From NCBI GenBank assembly GCA_050330055.1, contig JBHJOF010000396.1:1-18530 (forward strand): 18,530 nucleotides of DNA, in the 5' to 3' direction. The notes beneath the pieces were generated by a model that worked only from the letters and a program-made list of their open reading frames with translations, ran no database searches and was not told the origin of the DNA. A program made the position numbers and the translations under genes. The DNA comes from JBHJOF01 sp050330055 (GTDB lineage Bacteria > Pseudomonadota > Alphaproteobacteria > Kiloniellales > JAKSDN01). Position 1 is the stretch's first letter, and each line of letters starts with the position of its first letter. Shown piece by piece: positions 5,836 through 13,213 of this stretch.

Positions 5836-7443
5836 TTACTTCGTGGTGTTGCGGTAGAACACCAGGTCGAAGTTCGGTCCCGAGACGAAGCCCTTTAGGT
5901 TGTCGCGCTGGATGTTCAGCTCGGCGCCCTGGAACATGATGATGAAGGGGCCGTCCTCCTGCACGCGCCGCTGCAGGTCGAGGTACATCTCCTTGCGCTT
6001 GGCCGCGTCGGTCTCCTTGCGCGCCGCAGCCGTCAAGGCGGTGATCTCCGGCATGTCCCAGCCGCCGCGCCAGGCAAGCTGTCCGGTCAGCTTCGCCTCG
6101 TCGCGGTTGTCCGGGTTCGAGGCGAAGGAATCGGCATTGGAGTGCGGATCGAGATAGTCCGGGCCCCAACCGCTCAGAATCAGCTCGTGCGACCGCGCCC
6201 GGTGCTTGGTGTAGACCGCCTTTCGCTCGGCCGGCAGAATCTCCACCTTGATGCCGGCCTGGGCCATGGTGGCCTGGATCGATTCCGCCATTTCCTTCTG
6301 CGGCGATACGTTGAAGGCATCCATGGTGACCTCGAAGCCGTCCGGATAGCCGGCCTCGGCCAGCATGACCTTGGCCTTGGCCACGTCGAGGTGGAACGGC
6401 GTGTCGTTCAAGGCGTCATAGAAGCCCGCTGGCCAGAAGGCCTGATGCATCTGGAAGTTGCCCTTGAGGAAGCTGTCGACCATGCCCTGATAGTCGATCA
6501 GCCAGCGCATGGCCTGGCGCACCTTGGGCTTGCCCAGAATCGGGTGGAGATCGTTGGTCGAGACGTAGTGCAGCTGCGCCTTCGGCGAGGCGACCAGCGT
6601 GAGGCCCGGCGCGCCCTCGACGCCGGAGACCTGGTCCGTCGTCAGGTCGCGGGCGAGATCGACGTCGCCCTTCTCGACCAGAAGGCGGCGCACCGCGGGC
6701 TCCGGCACGTGCCGGATGATGACGCGCTTCACGCCCGGCGCGCCGTGCCGGTAGTCGGGGTTGGCCTCCAGCACGACCGATTCGTTGGCCTTCCACGACC
6801 TCAGCACGAAGGCGCCCGAGCCGGCCGAGTTGGTCTTGAGCCACTCGTAACCCAGGTCGCCGTCCTTCTCGTGCTCCAGCACCAGCGTCTTGTCGACCAC
6901 CGAGCCGACGCCGGCCTGCAGGGCATTGAGCACCAGCGTGGGCGCGAAGTCCTCGGTGATGGTGAGCTGCAGGGTCTCATCGTCGAGCGCCTTGACCAGG
7001 TCGCCCACGTTGTCGGCGTTCCAGCCGAACTGGGTCAGGATGAAGGCGGGCGACTTGTCGAGGATGACCACCCGCTGCAGCGAGAAGGCGGCGTCCTCCG
7101 CCGTCACCGGGTTGCCGGAGTGAAACGTCAGGCCCGGGCGGATCTTGAAGGTGAAGGTCTTGCCGTCCCCGCTGATCTCCCAGCTTTCGGCAACGCCGCC
7201 GACCAGCGTCTCCAGGTCCTCCGGCTCGAACATGGTGATGCGATCGTAGACGTTGGCGATCACCTCGCCGCCGGAGAACTCGAAGACCTCGGCCGGATCC
7301 AGGTTGATGATGTCGTCGATGTTCTTGGCCATGACAAGCACGTCGTCGGGCGTCGCGGCCCGTGCCGGTCCCTGGGCTGGTGCCAGGGCCAAAACAAACG
7401 CGGCGCCTAGTCCGAGCAGCGCCGCCGTAATGGATTTCTTCAT
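5836..7443 (-). CDS. Family 5 extracellular solute-binding protein (DppA/OppA-like)
   Basis: This periplasmic protein captures the substrate for the importer encoded directly downstream. The ATG at 7443 follows AGGAGG with seven bases between, and gives a classic signal peptide (MKKSITAALLGLGAAFVLAL, likely cleaved after ARA at residue 29). The open frame continues upstream, but that extension is arginine-rich and unlike any signal peptide. The mature protein shows the SBP_bac_5 pattern: DPAEVFEFSGGEVIANVYDR, then AESWEISGDGKTFTFKIRPG and LTFHSGNPVTAEDAAFSLQR. Length is 535 aa, normal for the family. Substrate cannot be read from sequence; peptides, glycosylated or modified amino acids, or opines are all possible. 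It heads a five-gene operon and probably has its promoter in the 434-bp gap before the divergent kinase gene. Confidence 0.95.
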   Translation of the reverse strand: MKKSITAALLGLGAAFVLALAPAQGPARAATPDDVLVMAKNIDDIINLDPAEVFEFSGGEVIANVYDRITMFEPEDLETLVGGVAESWEISGDGKTFTFKIRPGLTFHSGNPVTAEDAAFSLQRVVILDKSPAFILTQFGWNADNVGDLVKALDDETLQLTITEDFAPTLVLNALQAGVGSVVDKTLVLEHEKDGDLGYEWLKTNSAGSGAFVLRSWKANESVVLEANPDYRHGAPGVKRVIIRHVPEPAVRRLLVEKGDVDLARDLTTDQVSGVEGAPGLTLVASPKAQLHYVSTNDLHPILGKPKVRQAMRWLIDYQGMVDSFLKGNFQMHQAFWPAGFYDALNDTPFHLDVAKAKVMLAEAGYPDGFEVTMDAFNVSPQKEMAESIQATMAQAGIKVEILPAERKAVYTKHRARSHELILSGWGPDYLDPHSNADSFASNPDNRDEAKLTGQLAWRGGWDMPEITALTAAARKETDAAKRKEMYLDLQRRVQEDGPFIIMFQGAELNIQRDNLKGFVSGPNFDLVFYRNTTK

Positions 7444-7877
7444 CTGTCGCCTCCTCTGCGCGTCGGCCTTCGCGTGGCCGAAGCTTGTCCCGCAAGTCCT
7501 GTCCGGCGCCCCCGGGGAGTCCTCGGGCCCGGCCGGCTGCCGCCTTGTCCGGCGGTCTTGCCGCTGTCGCTGCCGGCTTTCGCCCACCTCAGCATCAAAG
7601 GGTCGTTGGTGCCAGCCGTCCCGGGCGTTCAGTCTATGCCGCTCTGGCAGGGCCCTCAACAAGCGAGCCACGCCCCGCCGCCACCGCCTGCGGGTAGTAG
7701 TGGCAGCCCCCTTGTCCAAGCAACCGGGCCGAGTGTAGGCTGACGGTACGGGGATGCAAGCTACGCGAGACGGCGAAGGTCGCCGCGTAGAGGATGAACG
7801 CAGCCTCGGCTCCGACCAGCGCTGATTGATGCGACGGGAGGACCGAAGCGGGGTCTAGGGCTCGCGGCGAGGTCTCT
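7444..7877. other. Divergent intergenic region between importer operon and kinase
   Basis: This 434-bp gap should hold the promoters of both the importer operon (minus) and the kinase (plus). It is GC-rich and I could not place a convincing sigma-70 promoter for either. A short hairpin (TCGGCC at 7463-7468 with GGCCGA at 7476-7481) would lie in the importer mRNA leader. A larger imperfect hairpin lies at 7761-7790. Several reading frames cross the gap, but none has a ribosome site or protein-like composition. Confidence 0.5.
7761..7790 (+). other. 30-nt imperfect hairpin upstream of the kinase gene
   Basis: CTACGC pairs with GCGTAG as the outer stem, and GGCGA pairs with TCGCC around an AGG loop as the inner stem, with a five-base bulge (GAGAC) on the left side. 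It ends about 88 bases before the kinase start. It could be an mRNA leader structure or a protein-binding dyad. There is no U-run, so it is not a standard terminator. Confidence 0.3.
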
Positions 7878-9434
7878 GTGGCGGCTATGCATCGAAGCTG
7901 GTTCGGCGGCAGGTTGGCGCTTCGCCTGATCATCGGGCTGACCCTGTTCAGCTCGCTGGTGACGCTGATCCTGACCGGGCTGCAGCTCTATACCGAGTAT
8001 CATCGCGACATCGCCCAGGTCGACCGGCGCATCGCAGACATCAAGGAAGGCTACAGCGCCAGCCTGGTGACCAGCCTGTGGCTCGGCGACAGCCTGCTGC
8101 TGCAGCGCCAGCTCCAGGGCATCGGCAGCATGCCGGACATCGCCTTCGCCGAGATCCGCACGCGCGACGGCGAGGTCTACTCGGTCGGCGCGCCGAACAC
8201 AGAGCGCATCACCGCCCATCGGGTCAGCCTGTTCTACAACGACAAGGGCATCCCGCGCCCGGTCGGCACCTTGACCCTGATCGCCACACTGGACCGCGTC
8301 TATCAGACCCTATGGGACCGCGTCTGGATCATTCTGGCGAGCAACGGCGCCAAGACCTTGGTGGTCTGCGCCTTCCTGTTCTTCTTCGTGCAATACCTCG
8401 TGACCCGCCATCTGGCGCGCATCGCCCGGCACTTTTCCGGCATCGACCCGAGCGGGCAGCTCGAGCCCTTGCGGCTGGAGCGCAAGCCGGGCGTGCGCGA
8501 CGAGCTCTCGACCGTGGTCGAGGCAGTCAACGAGATGCAGCAGCGGCTGCGCCAGTCGCAGATATCCCTGCGCTCGCGCGAAGCCGCGCTGCAGAGCAAC
8601 CTGACCCAGCTTCACGATGCCAAGAGCGCGCTCGAGCAGCGCAGCCGCAAGCTGGAGGCCCTGGCCGCCGAGCTCGACGACGCGCGCGCCAAGGCAGAGG
8701 CCTCGAGCCGCGGCAAGAGCGAGTTCCTGGCCAATATGAGCCACGAGCTGCGCACCCCGCTGAACGCCATCATCGGCTTCGGCGAGATCATCGGCCGCGA
8801 GATGTTCGGGTCGCTCGGCAACGCAAAGTACCGCGACTATGCCGCCGATATCGTCAAGAGCAGCACCCACCTGCTGTCCCTGGTCAACGACATGCTCGAC
8901 CTGTCGCGCATAGAGGCCGGCAAGGCGGAGCTGAACGAGGAGATGATCGACCTGCGCGAGGCGGTGGACGACGCGGTGGAGTTCATGCATCCCGATCTGG
9001 CGTCCCGCAACCTCAACTTCGAGAACCGCATTGACGACGATCTGCCGATCGTGCGCGCCGACCGGCGCATGCTGCGACAGATTCTGCTCAACCTGCTGAG
9101 CAACGCGGTCAAGTTCACGCCCACCAAGGGGCGCATTACGGCGCGCGGCCTGCACGAGCGCGATGGCCAGGTGATGGTAGCGATCGAGGATAGCGGCGTC
9201 GGTATCCCGAGCGGCGAGATCGAGACACTGCTGAAGCCCTTCGGCCTGGCCGAGAGCCGGCTGCGATACGACCACGAGGGCACCGGTCTCGGCCTGCCGC
9301 TCAGCAAGGTCATGATGGAGCTGCACGGCGGCCAGCTGCAGATCTCCAGCGATACCGGCCAGGGCACCACGGTCACGCTGGTCTTTCCGACCCAACGGGT
9401 GGTCCAGCCGCTGGCGGCGCGCCAGGGTGCCTAG
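7878..9434 (+). CDS. Membrane sensor histidine kinase
   Basis: This 518-aa kinase senses a signal outside the inner membrane and autophosphorylates a histidine. It has a first membrane span at about residues 15-37, a periplasmic sensor of about 115 residues containing SLWLGDSLLLQRQLQGIGSM and an IRTRDGEVYSVG strand, a second span at about 160-178, a HAMP-like linker and a coiled coil (about 230-275). The HisKA H-box is SHELRTPLNAIIGFGEII with H289 as the phosphoacceptor. The ATPase domain has the N-box NLLSN (405-409), DSGVGI (438-443) and GTGLGL (468-473). The H-box wording is that of alphaproteobacterial PleC/DivJ-like kinases. GTG at 7878 lies five bases after GGCGAGG; an ATG at 7887 is the alternative. 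There is no receiver domain and no response regulator in the window, so it is an orphan. It diverges from the importer operon, which may be coincidence or may mark its target. Confidence 0.93.
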   Translation: MAAMHRSWFGGRLALRLIIGLTLFSSLVTLILTGLQLYTEYHRDIAQVDRRIADIKEGYSASLVTSLWLGDSLLLQRQLQGIGSMPDIAFAEIRTRDGEVYSVGAPNTERITAHRVSLFYNDKGIPRPVGTLTLIATLDRVYQTLWDRVWIILASNGAKTLVVCAFLFFFVQYLVTRHLARIARHFSGIDPSGQLEPLRLERKPGVRDELSTVVEAVNEMQQRLRQSQISLRSREAALQSNLTQLHDAKSALEQRSRKLEALAAELDDARAKAEASSRGKSEFLANMSHELRTPLNAIIGFGEIIGREMFGSLGNAKYRDYAADIVKSSTHLLSLVNDMLDLSRIEAGKAELNEEMIDLREAVDDAVEFMHPDLASRNLNFENRIDDDLPIVRADRRMLRQILLNLLSNAVKFTPTKGRITARGLHERDGQVMVAIEDSGVGIPSGEIETLLKPFGLAESRLRYDHEGTGLGLPLSKVMMELHGGQLQISSDTGQGTTVTLVFPTQRVVQPLAARQGA

Positions 9435-9540
9435 GCGCTCGATTTATTGAACAGTATCTCGACGGCTATCAGCGCCGGATCTGATCCACGACTGTCCGGC
9501 TAAGATCGCGCCTGTACTTTTAGTCGTCCGCTTTGTTGAC

Positions 9541-9651
9541 GCCCCCCTCCCTAGCCCTCCCCCTCAAGGGGGGAGGGAAAGTGAAGCGTGGCCGCGCCTT
9601 AGTTTGCCTCCCCCCTTGAGGGGGAGGCGGCGCGCAGCGCCGGAGGGGGGC
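9541..9651. repeat. Nested inverted-repeat element (REP/MITE-like)
   Basis: A 10-bp outer arm, GCCCCCCTCC (9541-9550), is repeated inverted at 9642-9651. Inside it, a 21-bp unit at 9556-9576 recurs as its exact reverse complement at 9607-9627. Each inner unit is itself a hairpin (CCTCCCCC/GGGGGAGG). A third small hairpin, GGCGC/GCGCC, is at 9629-9641. The whole could fold as one long cruciform. It lies between the kinase and hpt, where it may also stop or slow transcription. G/C hairpins with a CTCAAG loop like these are common between genes in alphaproteobacteria. No transposase is present. Confidence 0.75.
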
Positions 9652-9783
9652 TGGCGCGTAGCGCCGAAAGAGCCCAGCGCAGAAGCAAAACTCGGTCGTG
9701 CCGCAATGGTCGCTATGCTACGTGCAAAGTGGGAAGCAATGAGTCACTCTTTTCTGATGCTGCTGGACGCGCAGGGGGCTAAC

Positions 9784-10305
9784 GTGAGCGAGGTACATGT
9801 GCTGTTCGGTGAGGCGGAGATCGCACGCCGCGTCGACGAGCTGGCGCGCGCCATTGCCGAGGCGATCCAGGGCGACTTCATCATGGTCGGCCTCTTGAAG
9901 GGCAGCTTCGTCTTCGTGGCCGATCTGGCACGCGCCCTGCACCGGCTCGGCGCCGCGCCAAGCATCGAGTTCCTGCGGCTCAGCAGCTACGGCCTCGGCA
10001 AGCAGAGCTCGGGCGAGGTTCACCTGATCGGCGACATCCCGACCGACGTGGCCGGCCAGCAGGTGCTGCTGGTCGACGACATCGTCGATACCGGCCGCTC
10101 GATCGCCTATGCCCAGGCGCTGCTGCGCCAGCGCGAGGCGGCCCGCCTGTGGAGCTGCGCCCTGGTCGACAAGCCGAGCCGGCGCGAGGTCGAGGTGACC
10201 GCCGACTTCGTCGGCTTCACCGTGCCCGACGTCTTCATCGCCGGCTATGGCATCGACTACGCCGAGCGCTACCGCCACCTGCCCTTTATCGGAGTGGTGG
10301 AGTAA
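9784..10305 (+). CDS. hpt: Hypoxanthine phosphoribosyltransferase
   Basis: The enzyme joins hypoxanthine or guanine to PRPP to make IMP or GMP in purine salvage. With the GTG start at 9784 it is 173 aa, close to E. coli Hpt (178), and begins MSEVHVLFGEAEIARRVDEL. LLKGSFVFVADLARAL is the usual first loop, and the PRPP-binding motif is VLLVDDIVDTGRSI with D98-D99-I-V-D-T-G104. The C-terminal part has DFVGFTVPDVFIAGYGIDYA and ERYRHLPFIGVV, both typical. The GTG is preceded by AGGGGG (9773-9778). The frame is open for another 60 codons upstream, but that part crosses the palindromic repeat and does not resemble the family. It is probably monocistronic. Confidence 0.95.
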   Translation: MSEVHVLFGEAEIARRVDELARAIAEAIQGDFIMVGLLKGSFVFVADLARALHRLGAAPSIEFLRLSSYGLGKQSSGEVHLIGDIPTDVAGQQVLLVDDIVDTGRSIAYAQALLRQREAARLWSCALVDKPSRREVEVTADFVGFTVPDVFIAGYGIDYAERYRHLPFIGVVE

Positions 10306-10409
10306 GGGGGCTGCTCCCGCGCCGGGCGCTGGACCGGCAATCGGGAAGGGAGTAAGGGAGCAGACAGGCCGCCCGTGGCGCGGCAACGCGTGGTGCGGGA
10401 GCGGCGGCC

Positions 10410-11396
10410 GTGGGATCGGACTGGCAGTTGACTGGGGGCAGCGCCGCCTTGGCGGCCGGGCGGCAGGCCGGGCCGCTGGCCTATGGCTTGCTGCTCTTCA
10501 TGGGTATCGCCTGGGGCCTGGCGGTGGCCTGCTCCAAGATCGCCAGCACCAACGGCGGACACCCGGTCGGCCTGGCGCTCTGGCAGGTCAGCATCAGCGG
10601 CAGCATGCTGCTGATTGCGGCAGTGAGCAGCGGCCGGCCGCCGAGTCTGCGTCCCGATGTTCTGCGCTTCTGCCTGGTCTGCGGCGTCACCGGGGTCGCC
10701 TTCCCGGCCATCGCGCTGTTCTGGTGCACCCAGCACCTGCCGGCCGGCATCGTCGCCATCGCCTTCGCCAGCATGCCGCTCTTCACCTACCTCATGTCGG
10801 TCGCCTTCGCGGTCGAGGCCGGCGAGCGGCGGCGCCTCCTGGGCGTGATCGTCGGCCTCGTCGCCATGGCCCTGCTGGTGCTGCCCGAGGGCTCCCTGCC
10901 CGCCCCCGGGCTCGCCCCTTGGGTCGTGCTGGCGCTGGTGGCGAGTCTCAGCATGTCGTTCGAGAACTTCTACGCCGGCGGCTTCCGGCCGCCGGGGGTT
11001 GCCACCCTGCCGCTCAGTTGCGGGCGGCAGCTCGGCGCCGTGCTGGTGCTGGTGCCGATCACGCTGGCGACCCAGACCACTGTGCCGGTCCTGGCGCCCT
11101 GGGGCACGGTGCAGTGGGCGGCGACCGCCACCGGCGTTCTCAGCGGCGTCGCCTATACCACCTACCTGCACGTCATCCGCACCTGCGGACCGGTCTTCGC
11201 CAGCCAGAGCGCCTATGTCATCACCCTGGCCGGCGTCGCCTGGGGCATGCTGCTGTTCGAGGAGCGCCACTCGGCCTATATCTGGCTGGCGCTGACTTTG
11301 ACGTTGGCCGCCATCGCCATGGTGCGGCCGCGGCGCGTGCAGAGCGCCGGGCCTCTGCCGGCCCCGCCGCCCGGCGTCCTGCCCGGCAAGAGCTGA
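10410..11396 (+). CDS. DMT superfamily (EamA) transporter, first of a tandem pair
   Basis: This 328-aa inner-membrane protein has about ten hydrophobic spans arranged as two EamA halves (roughly residues 25-160 and 170-305). The first half opens with YGLLLFMGIAWGLAVACSKI, the usual GxxWG helix. The second half ends with ITLAGVAWGMLLFEERHSAY, the conserved helix with an acidic pair after it. GTG at 10410 is preceded by GGGAG about seven bases upstream. The C-terminal tail is proline-rich. Members of this superfamily export or import amino acids, nucleosides or other metabolites; the substrate cannot be told. The second transporter starts seven bases after its stop, so both are probably co-transcribed. 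Confidence 0.9.
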   Translation: MGSDWQLTGGSAALAAGRQAGPLAYGLLLFMGIAWGLAVACSKIASTNGGHPVGLALWQVSISGSMLLIAAVSSGRPPSLRPDVLRFCLVCGVTGVAFPAIALFWCTQHLPAGIVAIAFASMPLFTYLMSVAFAVEAGERRRLLGVIVGLVAMALLVLPEGSLPAPGLAPWVVLALVASLSMSFENFYAGGFRPPGVATLPLSCGRQLGAVLVLVPITLATQTTVPVLAPWGTVQWAATATGVLSGVAYTTYLHVIRTCGPVFASQSAYVITLAGVAWGMLLFEERHSAYIWLALTLTLAAIAMVRPRRVQSAGPLPAPPPGVLPGKS

Positions 11397-11403
11397 GCCG
11401 CTC

Positions 11404-12294
11404 ATGCGTCTGAGGCCGCTCGACTTCGCCATGGGAATCGCCGTGGCGGTCACCTGGGGCATGGGCATCGTCGTCGCCAAGGCGGCGATCGAGCATTTCC
11501 CGCCCATCCTGCTCATGGCCCTGCGCTTCGCCGTCACCGCGCTGGCCCTGGTCTGGTTCGTCAGGCCGCCGCTCGGCCTGCTGGCCAAGCTGTTCGGCAT
11601 CGCCATGATCTCCGCCGCCATCCAGTACAGTCTGACCTTCACGGGCCTTAAATCGCTCGACGCTTCGGTGGCGGCGCTGGTCGTGCAGCTCGAGGTGCCC
11701 TTCCTGGTGCTGCTCGGCGCCCTGCTGCTGAAGGAGCAGCCCGGCCTGCGCAAGTGGCTCGGCATTGCGCTGGCCTTCCTCGGGGTCGCCCTGATCGCCG
11801 GCGAGCCACGGGTCGGCAACGCCTGGACGGCGCTGCTGCTGGTCGTCGGCGGCGCTTTCAGCTGGGCCCTGGGGCAGGTGCTGATCCGCGCGCTGCCGAA
11901 GATCGACGGCCTGACGGTGACCGCCTGGATCGCGGTCTGGGCGACGCCGCAACTGCTGGTCATGTCGCTGCTCTTCGAGGACGACCAGCTGGCGGCGGTT
12001 CGCTCGGCCGACTGGATGGTCTGGGCCGCAGTGCTCTACCTCGGCCTGGTCATGACCGCGCTCGGCTACGGCCTCTGGTACAGCCTGGTGCGGCGCCACC
12101 CGGTGAGCATGATTGCGCCCTTCCTGCTGCTGTTGCCGGTCTTCTCGGTGCTGGGTGGCGTCTTGTTCCTGGGCGAGGCGCTGAGCTGGCACACCCTGAT
12201 CGGCGGCGCGATCGTGATCTGCGGGGTCGCCGTCATCCTGCTCGAGCGGCCGGCGCCGGCGCTCGCCGCCGCCGGCAGCGACCCGCCCGCCTAG
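11404..12294 (+). CDS. DMT superfamily (EamA) transporter, second of a tandem pair
   Basis: This 296-aa protein also has ten predicted spans in two EamA halves, starting MRLRPLDFAMGIAVAVTWGM and ending with the LLLPVFSVLGGVLFLGEALS helix. It resembles the amino acid/metabolite efflux subgroup (YdcZ/EamA/RhaT-like), and its two halves differ clearly from those of the upstream transporter, so this is not a recent duplication. Its TAG stop (12292-12294) coincides with the first bases of a palindromic repeat (CTAGAGC), so that repeat appears to have provided the end of the gene. Confidence 0.9.
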   Translation: MRLRPLDFAMGIAVAVTWGMGIVVAKAAIEHFPPILLMALRFAVTALALVWFVRPPLGLLAKLFGIAMISAAIQYSLTFTGLKSLDASVAALVVQLEVPFLVLLGALLLKEQPGLRKWLGIALAFLGVALIAGEPRVGNAWTALLLVVGGAFSWALGQVLIRALPKIDGLTVTAWIAVWATPQLLVMSLLFEDDQLAAVRSADWMVWAAVLYLGLVMTALGYGLWYSLVRRHPVSMIAPFLLLLPVFSVLGGVLFLGEALSWHTLIGGAIVICGVAVILLERPAPALAAAGSDPPA

Positions 12295-12396
12295 AGCATT
12301 TTCAGGCGAAGTGGAAGCCGGTTCGCCGTCCGAAAATGCGACCAATCAAGGAGTTATAGAGCATGATCCGATTCAATCGGATCGGATCATGCCTAG
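12291..12396. repeat. RIME-like palindromic intergenic repeat
   Basis: The element has two hairpins. The first pairs GCATTTTC (12296-12303) with GAAAATGC (12332-12339), with an inner GGCGAA/TTCGCC pair. The second is a long palindrome, GCATGATCCGAT (12361-12372) with ATCGGATCATGC (12381-12392). Both ends carry CTAG. From memory this closely matches the abundant intergenic repeat family of rhizobia and related alphaproteobacteria known as RIME; I could not check this against a database. Its left end overlaps the stop of the DMT transporter gene. Confidence 0.75.
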
Positions 12397-12484
12397 CCCT
12401 CGCCCGCCAGCAGCTCCTCCGGCGCGTCGATCGGGGCGGTCTGCCCTTGTGCAGCTTGTCGCGCGCCTCGGCTGCTCCTCCCGG

Positions 12485-12514
12485 TGATCCAAAGCCAGGA
12501 GCCGTACGTACAAA
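12485..12514 (+). promoter_or_regulatory. Candidate RpoE/ECF11-type promoter for the sigma/anti-sigma pair
   Basis: TGATCC (12485-12490) is identical to the -35 element of Rhodobacter RpoE (ECF11) promoters as I recall it. Eighteen bases later TACAAA (12509-12514) resembles the TAAGAA -10 at four of six positions. ECF11 sigma factors usually drive their own operon, and the site lies about 110 bases before the sigma gene in the right direction. The -10 is imperfect, so this stays a candidate. Confidence 0.45.
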
Positions 12515-12625
12515 TCCAATAAGCGCAAAACGCAAGAGGAACCCGGGGTGCAGCTCGTAGCGCTCAGCGGCCGGCCGGTCGGATTTCGGCTTGTCTCGGT
12601 AAGAAATGTATACCTACAGTTGCGG

Positions 12626-13213
12626 ATGGCTGCCGAGCACGGGCCCAGTTCGCGCGACAGCGCGCCCACCGCGGCCGATGCCGAGCAGCTCATCGTCGCG
12701 ATTGCGCGGCTCGGCGATCGGGCCGCCTTCGTCGCCCTGTTCGAGCGCTTCGCGCCTCGCCTGAAGACCTATTTGCGCCAACTCGGCGCCGAGGAGGCGG
12801 TGGCGGACGACTTGGTGCAGGACGTCATGCTGACGGTCTGGCGGCGGGCCGGGCAGTTCGATCCGAAGAAGGCGAGCGCCAGCACCTGGATCTTCACCAT
12901 CGCCCGCAACCGGCGGATCGACCTGCTGCGCCGTGAACGGCGCCCGGAATACGACCCGAGCGATCCGCTGTTGGTGCCGAATTCCGATCTGCCGGCCGAC
13001 CGCGGCCTGGAGCGGACGCAGACGCAGGCCCTGCTGCGCGCCGCCGTCGGGGCGCTGCCGCCGGAGCAGGCCGCGCTGCTGCGCATGTCCTATCTCGACG
13101 ACAAGACGCACAGCCGCATCGCCGAGGAGCTGGGCCTGCCGCTCGGCACCGTGAAATCGCGCCTGCGCCTGGCAATGGAGAAGCTGCGCGCGATGCTGAA
13201 GGACAGCTTGTGA
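12626..13213 (+). CDS. rpoE: ECF RNA polymerase sigma factor, RpoE/ECF11 type
   Basis: This 195-aa sigma factor directs RNA polymerase to stress promoters when released from its anti-sigma factor. Region 2 spans about residues 28-98 and includes VADDLVQDVMLTVWRRAGQF and STWIFTIARNRRIDLLRRER, which is almost word for word the Rhodobacter RpoE region 2.3-2.4. Region 4 is LPPEQAALLRMSYLDDKTHS followed by the helix-turn-helix IAEELGLPLGTVKSRLRLAM. The ATG at 12626 gives the family N-terminus, although its ribosome site is weak; the frame is open 26 codons further up without family similarity. The stop overlaps the start of the ChrR gene (GTGA), so the two proteins are made together. The family responds to singlet oxygen and organic peroxide. 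Confidence 0.93.
   Translation: MAAEHGPSSRDSAPTAADAEQLIVAIARLGDRAAFVALFERFAPRLKTYLRQLGAEEAVADDLVQDVMLTVWRRAGQFDPKKASASTWIFTIARNRRIDLLRRERRPEYDPSDPLLVPNSDLPADRGLERTQTQALLRAAVGALPPEQAALLRMSYLDDKTHSRIAEELGLPLGTVKSRLRLAMEKLRAMLKDSL

Noticed and set aside
8310..9395. A 361-codon minus-strand frame inside the histidine kinase gene.
   Set aside because: The plus strand has all kinase motifs; the antisense frame is a codon-bias shadow.
9482..9506. TGATCC followed by TAAGAT upstream of hpt, resembling an RpoE/ECF11 promoter.
   Set aside because: The gap is only 13 bases, against about 16-18 in known ECF11 promoters, and hpt is not an expected target. Both hexamers are nevertheless good matches, so it could be rechecked with expression data.
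10269..11963. A 564-codon open frame on the minus strand across both DMT genes.
   Set aside because: The composition is low-complexity (runs of G, D, H, Q and R) and it lies opposite two proteins with clear family structure; long antisense frames are common in GC-rich coding DNA.
12577..12605. TAAGAA (12600-12605) as the -10 of the sigma-factor gene.
   Set aside because: No TGATCC-like -35 lies at a suitable distance upstream; the site at 12485-12514 has the better -35.
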